Shown: positions 43,876 to 55,619 of the stretch, one piece after another
Layout: each line of letters starts with the position of its first letter
Position numbering within the stretch: the stretch's first letter is position 1
Assembly: GCF_032452875.1 (NCBI RefSeq)
Contig: NW_026894288.1
Location: 1-64,000, forward strand
DNA length: 64,000 nucleotides
Origin: Bos javanicus
Taxonomy: Eukaryota; Chordata; Mammalia; Artiodactyla; Bovidae
Reading direction: 5' to 3'
Program-made: the position numbers and the translations under genes
The notes under the pieces: generated by a model
The model's database searches: none
What the model saw: only the letters and a program-made list of their open reading frames with translations
Told to the model about the DNA's origin: nothing

Positions 43876-44174
43876 ATGAATCCTGCGGCCCAGCTGGCGA
43901 TTATCAGGCAGCTGAGCAGGCGTGAATCCTGCGGCCCAGCTGGCGGTTATCAGGCAGCTGAGCAGGCGTGAATCCTGCGGCCCAGCTGGCGGTTATCAGG
44001 CAGCTGAGCAGGCGTGAATCCTGCGGCCCAGCTGGCGGTTATCAGGCAGCTGAGCAGGCGAGAATCCTGCGGCCCAGCTGGCGATTATCAGGCAGTAGAG
44101 CAGGCGCTGATCCTGCACCTCAGCAGGCACTTATCAGGCAGCTGAGCAGGCGCTGATCCCGCACCTCAGCAGGC

Positions 44175-44309
44175 ACTGATTACGTGCCTGTCATGCAGTG
44201 ATCAGGTGACTGAGAGGCGCTGATCATGTGACTGCTCATGTGCTGATCAGGTAGCTCTCCTGCACGGATCATGTGCCTCAGCAGGCAAGAATCAAGCAGC
44301 TGAGCAGGC
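44175..44309 (+). repeat. Core 56, TACGTG type
   Basis: m1 CTGATTACGTG; m5 GGATCATG. Followed by the array with a GGTGATCAGG pair near 44,656/44,702. Next core 940 bp on. Confidence 0.95.
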
Positions 44310-45114
44310 ATGAATCCTGCGGCCCAGCTGGCGATTATCAGGCAGCTGAGCAGGCGTGAATCCTGCGGCCCAGCTGGCGGTTATCAGGCAGCTGAGCAGG
44401 CGTGAATCCTGCGGCCCAGCTGGCGGTTATCAGGCAGCTGAGCAGGCGTGAATCCTGCGGCCCAGCTGGCGGTTATCAGGCAGCTGAGCAGGCGTGAATC
44501 CTGCGGCCCAGCTGGCGGTTATCAGGCAGCTGAGCAGGCGTGAATCCTGCGGCCCAGCTGGCGGTTATCAGGCAGCTGAGCAGGCGTGAATCCTGCGGCC
44601 CAGCTGGCGGTTATCAGGCAGCTGAGCAGGCGTGAATCCTGCGGCCCAGCTGGCGGTGATCAGGCAGCTGAGCAGGCGTGAATCCTGCGGCCCAGCTGGC
44701 GGTGATCAGGCAGCTGAGCAGGCGTGAATCCTGCGGCCCAGCTGGCGGTTATCAGGCAGCTGAGCAGGCGTGAATCCTGCGGCCCAGCTGGCGGTTATCA
44801 GGCAGCTGAGCAGGCGTGAATCCTGCGGCCCAGCTGGCGGTTATCAGGCAGCTGAGCAGGCGTGAATCCTGCGGCCCAGCTGGCGGTTATCAGGCAGCTG
44901 AGCAGGCGTGAATCCTGCGGCCCAGCTGGCGGTTATCAGGCAGCTGAGCAGGCGTGAATCCTGCGGCCCAGCTGGCGGTTATCATGCAGCTGAGCGGGCG
45001 CTGATCCCGCACCTCAGCAGGCACTTATCAGGCAGCTGAGCGGGCGCTGATCCCGCACCTCAGCAGGCACTTATCAGGCAGCTGAGCAGGCGCTGATCCC
45101 GCACCTCAGCAGGC

Positions 45115-45249
45115 ACTGATCACGTGCCTGTCATGCAGTGATCAGGTGACTGAGAGGCGCTGATCATGTGACTGCTCATGTGCTGATCAGGTAGCTCTCC
45201 TGCACGGATGATGTGCCTCAGCAGGCAAGAATCAAGCAGCTGAGCAGGC
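45115..45249 (+). repeat. Core 57, opens super-repeat A
   Basis: Reference-like. Next core 342 bp on, the standard super-repeat opening. Confidence 0.95.
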
Positions 45250-45456
45250 ATGAATCCTGCGGCCCAGCTGGCGATTATCAGGCAGCTGAGCAGGCGTGAA
45301 TCCTGCGGCCCAGCTGGCGGTTATCAGGCAGCTGAGCAGGCGTGAATCCTGCGGCCCAGCTGGCGGTTATCAGGCAGCTGAGCAGGCGTGAATCCTGCGG
45401 CCCAGCTGGCGATTATCAGGCAGCTGAGCAGGCGCTGATCCCGCACCTCAGCAGGC

Positions 45457-45591
45457 ACTGATCACGTGCCTGTCATGCAGTGATCAGGTGACTGAGAGGC
45501 GCTGATCATGTGACTGCTCATGTGCTGATCAGGTTGCTCTCCTGAACGGATCATGTGCCTCAGCAGGCAAGAATCAAGCAGCTGAGCAGGC
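45457..45591 (+). repeat. Core 58, GTTGCT type
   Basis: m4 CAGGTTGCTCTCCTGAACGG (two changes), m5 GGATCATG. Next dimer reads CGGCACAGC with GGTTATC. Next core 756 bp on. Confidence 0.95.
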
Positions 45592-46212
45592 ATGAATCCT
45601 GCGGCACAGCTGGCGGTTATCAGGCAGCTGAGCAGGCGTGAATCCTGCGGCCCAGCTGGCGGTTATCAGGCAGCTGAGCAGGCGTGAATCCTGCAACCCA
45701 GCTGGCGGTTATCAGGCAGCTGAGCAGGCGTGAATCCTGCGGCCCAGCTGGCGGTTATCAGGCAGCTGAGCAGGCGTGAATCCTGCGGCCCAGCTGGCGG
45801 TTATCAGGCAGCTGATCGGGCGTGAATCCTGCGGCCCAGCTGGCGGTTATCAGGCAGCTGAGCGGGCGTGAATCCTGCGGCCCAGCTGGCGGTTATCAGG
45901 CAGCTGAGCGGATGTGAATCCTGCGGCCCAGCTGGCGGTTATCAGGCAGCTGAGCGGGCGTGAATCCTGCGGCCCAGCTGGCGGTTATCAGGCAGCTGAG
46001 CGGGCGTGAATCCTGCGGCCCAGCTGGCGGTTATCAGGCAGCTGAGCGGGCGTGAATCCTGCGGCCCAGCTGGCGGTTATCAGGCAGCTGAGCGGGCGTG
46101 AATCCTGCGGCCCAGCTGGCGGTTATCAGGCAGCTGAGCGGGCGCTGATCCCGCACCTCAGCAGGCACTTATCAGGCAGCTGAGCAGGCGCTGATCCCGC
46201 ACCTCAGCAGGC

Positions 46213-46347
46213 ACTGATCACGTGCCTGTCATGCAGTGATCAGGTGACAGAGAGGCGCTGATCATGTGACTGCTCATGTGCTGATCAGGTAGCTCTCCTG
46301 CACGGATGATGTGCCTCAGCAGGCAAGAATCAAGCAGCTGAGCAGGC
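46213..46347 (+). repeat. Core 59, GACAGAG lineage
   Basis: Followed by GTGAATCC/GATTATCAGGCATCTG and ATCATGCGGCTC, shared with 49,257 and 52,096. Next core 526 bp on, one of the shorter spacings. Confidence 0.95.
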
Positions 46348-46738
46348 GTGAATCCTGCGGCCCAGCTGGCGATTATCAGGCATCTGAGCAGGCGTGAATC
46401 ATGCGGCTCAGCTGGCGGTTATCAGGCAGCTGAGCAGGCGTGAATCCTGCGGCCCAGCTGGCGGTTATCAGGCAGCTGAGCAGGCGTGAATCCTGCGGCC
46501 CAGCTGGCGGTTATCAGGCAGCTGAGCAGGCGTGAATCCTGCGGCCCAGCTGGCGGTTATCAGGCAGCTGAGCAGGCGTGAATCCTGCGGCCCAGCTGGC
46601 GGTTATCAGGCAGCTGAGTGGGCGCTGATCCCGCACCTCAGCAGGCACTTATCAGGCAGCTGAGCGGGCGCTGATCCAGCACCTCAGCAGGCACTTATCA
46701 GGCAGCTGAGCAGGCGCTGATCCCGCACCTCAGCAGGC

Positions 46739-46873
46739 ACTGATCACGTGCCTGTCATGCAGTGATCAGGTGACTGAGAGGCGCTGATCATGTGACTGCT
46801 CATGTGCTGATCAGGTAGCTCTCCTGCACGGATGATGTGCCTCAGCAGGCAAGAATCAAGCAGCTGAGCAGGC
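46739..46873 (+). repeat. Core 60
   Basis: Reference-like. The lead-in is doubled, with GATCCAGCAC in the first X'. Next core 434 bp on. Confidence 0.95.
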
Positions 46874-47172
46874 ATGAATCCTGCGGCCCAGCTGGCGATT
46901 ATCAGGCAGCTGAGCAGGCGTGAATCCTGCGGCCCAGCTGGCGGTTATCAGGCAGCTGAGCAGGCGTGAATCCTGCGGCCCAGCTGGCGGTTATCAGGCA
47001 GCTGAGCAGGCGTGAATCCTGCGGCCCAGCTGGCGGTTATCAGGCAGCTGAGCAGGCGAGAATCCTGCGGCCCAGCTGGCGATTATCAGGCAGCTGAGCA
47101 GGCGCTGATCCCGCACCTCAGCAGGCACTTATCAGGCAGCTGAGCAGGCGCTGATCCCGCACCTCAGCAGGC

Positions 47173-47307
47173 ACTGATTACGTGCCTGTCATGCAGTGAT
47201 CAGGTGACTGAGAGGCGCTGATCATGTGACTGCTCATGTGCTGATCAGGTAGCTCTCCTGCACGGATCATGTGCCTCAGCAGGCAAGAATCAAGCAGCTG
47301 AGCAGGC
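47173..47307 (+). repeat. Core 61, TACGTG type
   Basis: m1 CTGATTACGTG, m5 GGATCATG; matches 44,175 at an offset of 2,998 bp. Next core 940 bp on. Confidence 0.95.
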
Positions 47308-48112
47308 ATGAATCCTGCGGCCCAGCTGGCGATTATCAGGCAGCTGAGCAGGCGTGAATCCTGCGGCCCAGCTGGCGGTTATCAGGCAGCTGAGCAGGCG
47401 TGAATCCTGCGGCCCAGCTGGCGGTTATCAGGCAGCTGAGCAGGCGTGAATCCTGCGGCCCAGCTGGCGGTTATCAGGCAGCTGAGCAGGCGTGAATCCT
47501 GCGGCCCAGCTGGCGGTTATCAGGCAGCTGAGCAGGCGTGAATCCTGCGGCCCAGCTGGCGGTTATCAGGCAGCTGAGCAGGCGTGAATCCTGCGGCCCA
47601 GCTGGCGGTTATCAGGCAGCTGAGCAGGCGTGAATCCTGCGGCCCAGCTGGCGGTGATCAGGCAGCTGAGCAGGCGTGAATCCTGCGGCCCAGCTGGCGG
47701 TGATCAGGCAGCTGAGCAGGCGTGAATCCTGCGGCCCAGCTGGCGGTTATCAGGCAGCTGAGCAGGCGTGAATCCTGCGGCCCAGCTGGCGGTTATCAGG
47801 CAGCTGAGCAGGCGTGAATCCTGCGGCCCAGCTGGCGGTTATCAGGCAGCTGAGCAGGCGTGAATCCTGCGGCCCAGCTGGCGGTTATCAGGCAGCTGAG
47901 CAGGCGTGAATCCTGCGGCCCAGCTGGCGGTTATCAGGCAGCTGAGCAGGCGTGAATCCTGCGGCCCAGCTGGCGGTTATCAGGCAGCTGAGCGGGCGCT
48001 GATCCCGCACCTCAGCAGGCACTTATCAGGCAGCTGAGCGGGCGCTGATCCCGCACCTCAGCAGGCACTTATCAGGCAGCTGAGCAGGCGCTGATCCCGC
48101 ACCTCAGCAGGC

Positions 48113-48247
48113 ACTGATCACGTGCCTGTCATGCAGTGATCAGGTGACTGAGAGGCGCTGATCATGTGACTGCTCATGTGCTGATCAGGTAGCTCTCCTG
48201 CACGGATGATGTGCCTCAGCAGGCAAGAATCAAGCAGCTGAGCAGGC
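48113..48247 (+). repeat. Core 62, opens super-repeat B
   Basis: Reference-like; double X'-Y' lead-in. Next core 342 bp on. Confidence 0.95.
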
Positions 48248-48454
48248 ATGAATCCTGCGGCCCAGCTGGCGATTATCAGGCAGCTGAGCAGGCGTGAATC
48301 CTGCGGCCCAGCTGGCGGTTATCAGGCAGCTGAGCAGGCGTGAATCCTGCGGCCCAGCTGGCGGTTATCAGGCAGCTGAGCAGGCGTGAATCCTGCGGCC
48401 CAGCTGGCGATTATCAGGCAGCTGAGCAGGCGCTGATCCCGCACCTCAGCAGGC

Positions 48455-48589
48455 ACTGATCACGTGCCTGTCATGCAGTGATCAGGTGACTGAGAGGCGC
48501 TGATCATGTGACTGCTCATGTGCTGATCAGGTTGCTCTCCTGAACGGATCATGTGCCTCAGCAGGCAAGAATCAAGCAGCTGAGCAGGC
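48455..48589 (+). repeat. Core 63, GTTGCT type
   Basis: Shares GTTGCTCTCCTGAACGG and the CGGCACAGC next dimer with 45,457, an offset of 2,998 bp. Next core 802 bp on. Confidence 0.95.
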
Positions 48590-49256
48590 ATGAATCCTGC
48601 GGCACAGCTGGCGATTATCAGGCAGCTGAGCAGGCGTGAATCCTGCGGCCCAGCTGGCGGTTATCAGGCAGCTGAGCAGGCGTGAATCCTGCGGCCCAGC
48701 TGGCGGTTATCAGGCAGCTGAGCAGGCGTGAATCCTGCAACCCAGCTGGCGGTTATCAGGCAGCTGAGCAGGCGTGAATCCTGCGGCCCAGCTGGCGGTT
48801 ATCAGGCAGCTGAGCAGGCGTGAATCCTGCGGCCCAGCTGGCGGTTATCAGGCAGCTGATCGGGCGTGAATCCTGCGGCCCAGCTGGCGGTTATCAGGCA
48901 GCTGAGCGGGCGTGAATCCTGCGGCCCAGCTGGCGGTTATCAGGCAGCTGAGCGGGTGTGAATCCTGCGGCCCAGCTGGCGGTTATCAGGCAGCTGAGCG
49001 GGCGTGAATCCTGCGGCCCAGCTGGCGGTTATCAGGCAGCTGAGCGGGCGTGAATCCTGCGGCCCAGCTGGCGGTTATCAGGCAGCTGAGCGGGCGTGAA
49101 TCCTGCGGCCCAGCTGGCGGTTATCAGGCAGCTGAGCGGGCGTGAATCCTGCGGCCCAGCTGGCGGTTATCAGGCAGCTGAGCGGGCGCTGATCCCGCAC
49201 CTCAGCAGGCACTTATCAGGCAGCTGAGCAGGCGCTGATCCCGCACCTCAGCAGGC

Positions 49257-49391
49257 ACTGATCACGTGCCTGTCATGCAGTGATCAGGTGACAGAGAGGC
49301 GCTGATCATGTGACTGCTCATGTGCTGATCACGTAGCTCTCCTGCACGGATGATGTGCCTCAGCAGGCAAGAATCAAGCAGCTGAGCAGGC
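49257..49391 (+). repeat. Core 64, GACAGAG lineage
   Basis: m4 begins GCTGATCACGTAGC, making a TGATCAC variant at the fourth site. GCATCTG and ATCATGCGGCTC dimers follow. Next core 434 bp on. Confidence 0.95.
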
Positions 49392-49690
49392 GTGAATCCT
49401 GCGGCCCAGCTGGCGATTATCAGGCATCTGAGCAGGCGTGAATCATGCGGCTCAGCTGGCGGTTATCAGGCAGCTGAGCAGGCGTGAATCCTGCGGCCCA
49501 GCTGGCGGTTATCAGGCAGCTGAGCGGGCGTGAATCCTGCGGCCCAGCTGGCGGTTATCAGGCAGCTGAGCGGGCGTGAATCCTGCGGCCCAGCTGGCGG
49601 TTATCAGGCAGCTGAGCGGGCGCTGATCCCGCACCTCAGCAGGCACTTATCAGGCAGCTGAGCAGGCGCTGATCCCGCACCTCAGCAGGC

Positions 49691-49825
49691 ACTGATCACG
49701 TGCCTGTCATGCAGTGATCAGGTGACTGAGAGGCGCTGATCATGTGACTGCTCATGTGCTGATCAGGTAGCTCTCCTGCACGGATGATGTGCCTCAGCAG
49801 GCAAGAATCAAGCAGCTGAGCACGC
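49691..49825 (+). repeat. Core 65
   Basis: m6 ends GAGCACGC instead of GAGCAGGC. m5 GGATGATG. Next core 1,262 bp on. Confidence 0.95.
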
Positions 49826-50837
49826 ATGAATCCTGCGGCCCAGCTGGCGATTATCAGGCAGCTGAGCAGGCGTGAATCCTGCGGCCCAGCTGGCGGTTAT
49901 CAGGCAGCTGAGCAGGCGTGAATCCTGCGGCCCAGCTGGCGGTTATCAGGCAGCTGAGCAGGCGTGAATCCTGCGGCCCAGCTGGCGGTTATCAGGCAGC
50001 TGAGCAGGCGTGAATCCTGCGGCCCAGCTGGCGGTTATCAGGCAGCTGAGCAGGCGTGAATCCTGCGGCCCAGCTGGCGGTTATCAGGCAGCTGAGCAGG
50101 CGTGAATCCTGCGGCCCAGCTGGCGGTTATCAGGCAGCTGAGCAGGCGTGAATCCTGCGGCCCAGCTGGCGGTTATCAGGCAGCTGAGCAGGCGTGAATC
50201 CTGCGGCCCAGCTGGCGGTTATCAGGCAGCTGAGCAGGCGTGAATCCTGCGGCCCAGCTGGCGGTTATCAGGCAGCTGAGCAGGCGTGAATCCTGCGGCC
50301 CAGCTGGCGGTTATCAGGCAGCTGAGCAGGCGTGAATCCTGCGGCCCAGCTGGCGGTTATCAGGCAGCTGAGCAGGCGTGAATCCTGCGGCCCAGCTGGC
50401 GGTTATCAGGCAGCTGAGCAGGCGTGAATCCTGCGGCCCAGCTGGCGGTTATCAGGCAGCTGAGCAGGCGTGAATCCTGCGGCCCAGCTGGCGGTTATCA
50501 GGCAGCTGAGCAGGCGTGAATCCTGCGGCCCAGCTGGCGGTGATCAGGCAGCTGAGCAGGCGTGAATCCTGCGGCCCAGCTGGCGGTTATCATGCAGCTG
50601 AGCAGGCGTGAATCCTGCGGCCCAGCTGGCGGTTATCAGGCAGCTGAGCAGGCGTGAATCCTGCGGCCCAGCTGGCGGTTATCAGGCAGCTGAGCAGGCG
50701 TGAATCCTGCGGCCCAGCTGGCGGTTATCAGGCAGCTGAGCAGGCGTGAATCCTGCGGCCCAGCTGGCGGTTATCAGGCAGCTGAGCAGGCGTGAATCCT
50801 GCGGCCCAGCTGGCGGTTATCAGGCAGCTGAGCGGGC
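49826..50837 (+). repeat. Uninterrupted run of 22 dimers
   Basis: The run is 1,012 bp, exactly 22 x 46, with single GGTGATCAGG (near 50,538) and ATCATGCAGC (near 50,588) variants, then a double X'-Y' lead-in. Confidence 0.93.
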
Positions 50838-50952
50838 GCTGATCCCGCACCTCAGCAGGCACTTATCAGGCAGCTGAGCGGGCGCTGATCCCGCACCTCA
50901 GCAGGCACTTATCAGGCAGCTGAGCAGGCGCTGATCCCGCACCTCAGCAGGC

Positions 50953-51087
50953 ACTGATCACGTGCCTGTCATGCAGTGATCAGGTGACTGAGAGGCGCTG
51001 ATCATGTGACTGCTCATGTGCTGATCAGGTAGCTCTCCTGCACGGATGATGTGCCTCAGCAGGCAAGAATCAAGCAGCTGAGCAGGC
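50953..51087 (+). repeat. Core 66, opens super-repeat C
   Basis: Reference-like. Next core 342 bp on. Confidence 0.95.
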
Positions 51088-51294
51088 ATGAATCCTGCGG
51101 CCCAGCTGGCGATTATCAGGCAGCTGAGCAGGCGTGAATCCTGCGGCCCAGCTGGCGGTTATCAGGCAGCTGAGCAGGCGTGAATCCTGCGGCCCAGCTG
51201 GCGGTTATCAGGCAGCTGAGCAGGCGTGAATCCTGCGGCCCAGCTGGCGATTATCAGGCAGCTGAGCAGGCGCTGATCCCGCACCTCAGCAGGC

Positions 51295-51429
51295 ACTGAT
51301 CACGTGCCTGTCATGCAGTGATCAGGTGACTGAGAGGCGCTGATCATGTGACTGCTCATGTGCTGATCAGGTTGCTCTCCTGCACGGATCATGTGCCTCA
51401 GCAGGCAAGAATCAAGCAGCTGAGCAGGC
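51295..51429 (+). repeat. Core 67, GTTGCT type
   Basis: m4 GTTGCT but with the ordinary CTGCACGG, unlike 45,457 and 48,455. m5 GGATCATG. Next core 801 bp on. Confidence 0.95.
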
Positions 51430-52095
51430 ATGAATCCTGCGGCCCAGCTGGCGATTATCAGGCAGCTGAGCAGGCGTGAATCCTGCGGCCCAGCTGGCGG
51501 TTATCAGGCAGCTGAGCAGGCGTGAATCCTGCGGCCCAGCTGGCGGTTATCAGGCAGCTGAGCAGGCGTGAATCCTGCGGCCCAGCTGGCGGTTATCAGG
51601 CAGCTGAGCAGGCGTGAATCCTGCGGCCCAGCTGGCGGTTATCAGGCAGCTGAGCAGGCGTGAATCCTGCGGCCCAGCTGGCGGTTATCAGGCAGCTGAT
51701 CGGGCGTGAATCCTGCGGCCCAGCTGGCGGTTATCAGGCAGCTGAGCGGGCGTGAATCCTGCGGCCCAGCTGGCGGTTATCAGGCAGCTGAGCGGCGTGA
51801 ATCCTGCGGCCCAGCTGGCGGTTATCAGGCAGCTGAGCGGGCGTGAATCCTGCGGCCCAGCTGGCGGTTATCAGGCAGCTGAGCGGGCGTGAATCCTGCG
51901 GCCCAGCTGGCGGTTATCAGGCAGCTGAGCGGGCGTGAATCCTGCGGCCCAGCTGGCGGTTATCAGGCAGCTGAGCGGGCGTGAATCCTGCGGCCCAGCT
52001 GGCGGTTATCAGGCAGCTGAGCGGGCGCTGATCCCGCACCTCAGCAGGCACTTATCAGGCAGCTGAGCAGGCGCTGCTCCCGCACCTCAGCAGGC

Positions 52096-52230
52096 ACTGA
52101 TCACGTGCCTGTCATGCAGTGATCAGGTGACAGAGAGGCGCTGATCATGTGACTGCTCATGTGCTGATCAGGTAGCTCTCCTGCACGGATGATGTGCCTC
52201 AGCAGGCAAGAATCAAGCAGCTGAGCAGGC
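52096..52230 (+). repeat. Core 68, GACAGAG lineage
   Basis: Lead-in reads GCTGCTCCCG. GCATCTG and ATCATGCGGCTC dimers follow. Next core 434 bp on. Confidence 0.95.
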
Positions 52231-52529
52231 GTGAATCCTGCGGCCCAGCTGGCGATTATCAGGCATCTGAGCAGGCGTGAATCATGCGGCTCAGCTGGCG
52301 GTTATCAGGCAGCTGAGCAGGCGTGAATCCTGCGGCCCAGCTGGCGGTTATCAGGCAGCTGAGCGGGCGTGAATCCTGCGGCCCAGCTGGCGGTTATCAG
52401 GCAGCTGAGCGGGCGTGAATCCTGCGGCCCAGCTGGCGGTTATCAGGCAGCTGAGCGGGCGCTGATCCCGCACCTCAGCAGGCACTTATCAGGCAGCTGA
52501 GCAGGCGCTGATCCCGCACCTCAGCAGGC

Positions 52530-52664
52530 ACTGATCACGTGCCTGTCATGCAGTGATCAGGTGACTGAGAGGCGCTGATCATGTGACTGCTCATGTGCTG
52601 ATCAGGTAGCTCTCCTGCACGGATGATGTGCCTCAGCAGGCAAGAATCAAGCAGCTGAGCAGGC
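52530..52664 (+). repeat. Core 69
   Basis: Reference-like. Next core 802 bp on. Confidence 0.95.
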
Positions 52665-53331
52665 ATGAATCCTGCGGCCCAGCTGGCGATTATCAGGCAG
52701 CTGAGCAGGCGTGAATCCTGCGGCCCAGCTGGCGGTTATCAGGCAGCTGAGCAGGCGTGAATCCTGCGGCCCAGCTGGCGGTTATCAGGCAGCTGAGCAG
52801 GTGTGAATCCTGCGGCCCAGCTGGCGGTTATCAGGCAGCTGAGCAGGCGTGAATCCTGCGGCCCAGCTGGCGGTTATCAGGCAGCTGAGCAGGCGTGAAT
52901 CCTGCGGCCCAGCTGGCGGTTATCAGGCAGCTGAGCAGGCGTGAATCCTGCGGCCCAGCTGGCGGTTATCAGGCAGCTGAGCAGGCGTGAATCCTGCGGC
53001 CCAGCTGGCGGTTATCAGGCAGCTGAGCAGGCGTGAATCCTGCGGCCCAGCTGGCGGTTATCAGGCAGCTGAGCAGGCGTGAATCCTGCGGCCCAGCTGG
53101 CGGTTATCAGGCAGCTGAGCAGGCGTGAATCCTGCGGCCCAGCTGGCGGTTATCAGGCAGCTGAGCAGGCGTGAATCCTGCGGCCCAGCTGGCGGTTATC
53201 AGGCAGCTGAGCAGGCGCTGATCCCGCGCCCCAGCTGGCGGTTATCAGGCAGCTGAGCAGGCGCTGATCCCGCACCTCAGCAGGCACTTATCAGGCAGCT
53301 GAGCAGGCGCTGATCCCGCACCTCAGCAGGC

Positions 53332-53466
53332 ACTGATCACGTGCCTGTCATGCAGTGATCAGGTGACTGAGAGGCGCTGATCATGTGACTGCTCATGTGC
53401 TGATCAGGTAGCTCTCCTGCACGGATGATGTGCCTCAGCAGGCAAGAATCAAGCAGCTGAGCAGGC
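53332..53466 (+). repeat. Core 70
   Basis: Reference-like; following dimer reads GGCGATTTTCAGG. Preceded by an odd GATCCCGCGCCCCAGC monomer near 53,219. Next core 710 bp on. Confidence 0.95.
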
Positions 53467-54041
53467 ATGAATCCTGCGGCCCAGCTGGCGATTTTCAGGC
53501 AGCTGAGCAGGCGTGAATCCTGCGGCCCAGCTGGCGGTTATCAGGCAGCTGAGCAGGCGTGAATCCTGCGGCCCAGCTGGCGGTTATCAGGCAGCTGAGC
53601 AGGCGTGAATCCTGCGGCCCAGCTGGCGGTTATCAGGCAGCTGAGCAGGCGTGAATCCTGCGGCCCAGCTGGCGGTTATCAGGCAGCTGAGCAGGCGTGA
53701 ATCCTGCGGCCCAGCTGGCGGTTATCAGGCAGCTGAGCGGGCGTGAATCCTGCGGCCCAGCTGGCGGTTATCAGGCAGCTGAGCGGGCGTGAATCCTGCG
53801 GCCCAGCTGGCGGTTATCAGGCAGCTGAGCGGGCGTGAATCCTGCGGCCCAGCTGGCGGTTATCAGGCAGCTGAGCGGGCGTGAATCCTGCGGCCCAGCT
53901 GGCGGTTATCAGGCAGCTGAGCGGGCGCTGATCCCGCACCTCAGCAGGCACTTATCAGGCAGCTGAGCGGGCGCTGATCCCGCACCTCAGCAGGCACTTA
54001 TCAGGCAGCTGAGCAGGCGCTGATCCCGCACCTCAGCAGGC

Positions 54042-54176
54042 ACTGATCACGTGCCTGTCATGCAGTGATCAGGTGACTGAGAGGCGCTGATCATGTGACT
54101 GCTCATGTGCTGATCAGGTAGCTCTCCTGCACGGATGATGTGCCTCAGCAGGCAAGAATCAAGCAGCTGAGCAGGC
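54042..54176 (+). repeat. Core 71, opens super-repeat D
   Basis: Reference-like; double X'-Y' lead-in. Next core 341 bp on. Confidence 0.95.
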
Positions 54177-54382
54177 ATGAATCCTGCGGCCCAGCTGGCG
54201 ATTATCAGGCAGCTGAGCAGGCGTGAATCCTGCGGCCCAGCTGGCGGTTATCAGGCAGCTGAGCAGGCGTGAATCCTGCGGCCCAGCTGGCGGTTATCAG
54301 GCAGCTGAGCAGGCGTGAATCCTGCGGCCCAGCTGGCGATTATCAGGCAGCTGAGCAGGCGCTGATCCCGCACTCAGCAGGC

Positions 54383-54517
54383 ACTGATCACGTGCCTGTC
54401 ATGCAGTGATCAGGTGACTGAGAGGCGCTGATCATGTGACTGCTCATGTGCTGATCAGGTTGCTCTCCTGCACGGATCATGTGCCTCAGCAGGCAAGAAT
54501 CAAGCAGCTGAGCAGGC
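54383..54517 (+). repeat. Core 72, GTTGCT type
   Basis: m4 GTTGCT, m5 GGATCATG; lead-in one base short (CCGCACTCAGC). Next dimer has GGTTATC. Next core 802 bp on. Confidence 0.95.
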
Positions 54518-55184
54518 ATGAATCCTGCGGCCCAGCTGGCGGTTATCAGGCAGCTGAGCAGGCGTGAATCCTGCGGCCCAGCTGGCGGTTATCAGGCAGC
54601 TGAGCAGGCGTGAATCCTGCGGCCCAGCTGGCGGTTATCAGGCAGCTGAGCAGGCGTGAATCCTGCGACCCAGCTGGCGGTTATCAGGCAGCTGAGCAGG
54701 CGTGAATCCTGCGGCCCAGCTGGCGGTTATCAGGCAGCTGAGCAGGCGTGAATCCTGCGGCCCAGCTGGCGGTTATCAGGCAGCTGATCGGGCGTGAATC
54801 CTGCGGCCCAGCTGGCGGTTATCAGGCAGCTGAGCGGGCGTGAATCCTGCGGCCCAGCTGGCGGTTATCAGGCAGCTGAGCGGGCGTGAATCCTGCGGCC
54901 CAGCTGGCGGTTATCAGGCAGCTGAGCAGGCGTGAATCCTGCGGCCCAGCTGGCGGTTATCAGGCAGCTGAGCGGGCGTGAATCCTGCGGCCCAGCTGGC
55001 GGTTATCAGGCAGCTGAGCGGGCGTGAATCCTGCGGCCCAGCTGGCGGTTATCAGGCAGCTGAGCGGGCGTGAATCCTGCGGCCCAGCTGGCGGTTATCA
55101 GGCAGCTGAGCGGGCGCTGATCCCGCACCTCAGCAGGCACTTATCAGGCAGCTGAGCAGGCGCTGATCCCGCACCTCAGCAGGC

Positions 55185-55319
55185 ACTGATCACGTGCCTG
55201 TCATGCAGTGATCAGGTGACAGAGAGGCGCTGATCATGTGACTGCTCATGTGCTGATCAGGTAGCTCTCCTGCACGGATGATGTGCCTCAGCAGGCAAGA
55301 ATCAAGCAGCTGAGCAGGC
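55185..55319 (+). repeat. Core 73, GACAGAG lineage
   Basis: Followed by ATCATGCGGCCC but with the ordinary GGCAGCTG in place of GCATCTG. Next core 435 bp on. Confidence 0.95.
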
Positions 55320-55619
55320 GTGAATCCTGCGGCCCAGCTGGCGATTATCAGGCAGCTGAGCAGGCGTGAATCATGCGGCCCAGCTGGCGGTTATCAGGCA
55401 GCTGAGCAGGCGTGAATCCTGCGGCCCAGCTGGCGGTTATCAGGCAGCTGAGCGGGCGTGAATCCTGCGGCCCAGCTGGCGGTTATCAGGCAGCTGAGCG
55501 GGCGTGAATCCTGCGGCCCAGCTGGCGGTTATCAGGCAGCTGAGCGGGCGCTGAATCCCGCACCTCAGCAGGCACTTATCAGGCAGCTGAGCAGGCGCTG
55601 ATCCCGCACCTCAGCAGGC

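Larger units (their letters stand above)
39830..45249 (+). repeat. Right copy of the 6.74-kb duplication
   Basis: Partner of 33,084-38,506. It differs mainly in lacking GCATGAA dimers, in having GCGGGC dimers in places, and in using X'-Y'-X' lead-ins in the second half. Either the domain-specific variants spread after the duplication, or the duplication is older than the domains. Confidence 0.85.
45115..48112 (+). repeat. Super-repeat A, 2,998 bp
   Basis: Spacing 342, 756, 526, 434, 940. Order of landmarks: reference-like core, GTTGCT core, TGCAACCC and GATCGGGC dimers, GACAGAG core with GCATCTG/ATCATGCGGCTC, reference-like core, TACGTG core, GGTGATCAGG pair. Confidence 0.9.
48113..50952 (+). 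repeat. Super-repeat B, 2,840 bp
   Basis: Spacing 342, 802, 434, 1,262. Same landmarks through the GACAGAG core, including GTTGCTCTCCTGAACGG, TGCAACCC near 48,737 and GATCGGGC near 48,858. The TACGTG core of A is absent and a 22-dimer run takes its place. Confidence 0.9.
50953..54041 (+). repeat. Super-repeat C, 3,089 bp
   Basis: Spacing 342, 801, 434, 802, 710. GTTGCT core, GATCGGGC dimer near 51,699, GACAGAG core with GCATCTG/ATCATGCGGCTC near 52,264. An extra core at 53,332 divides the last part. Confidence 0.9.
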
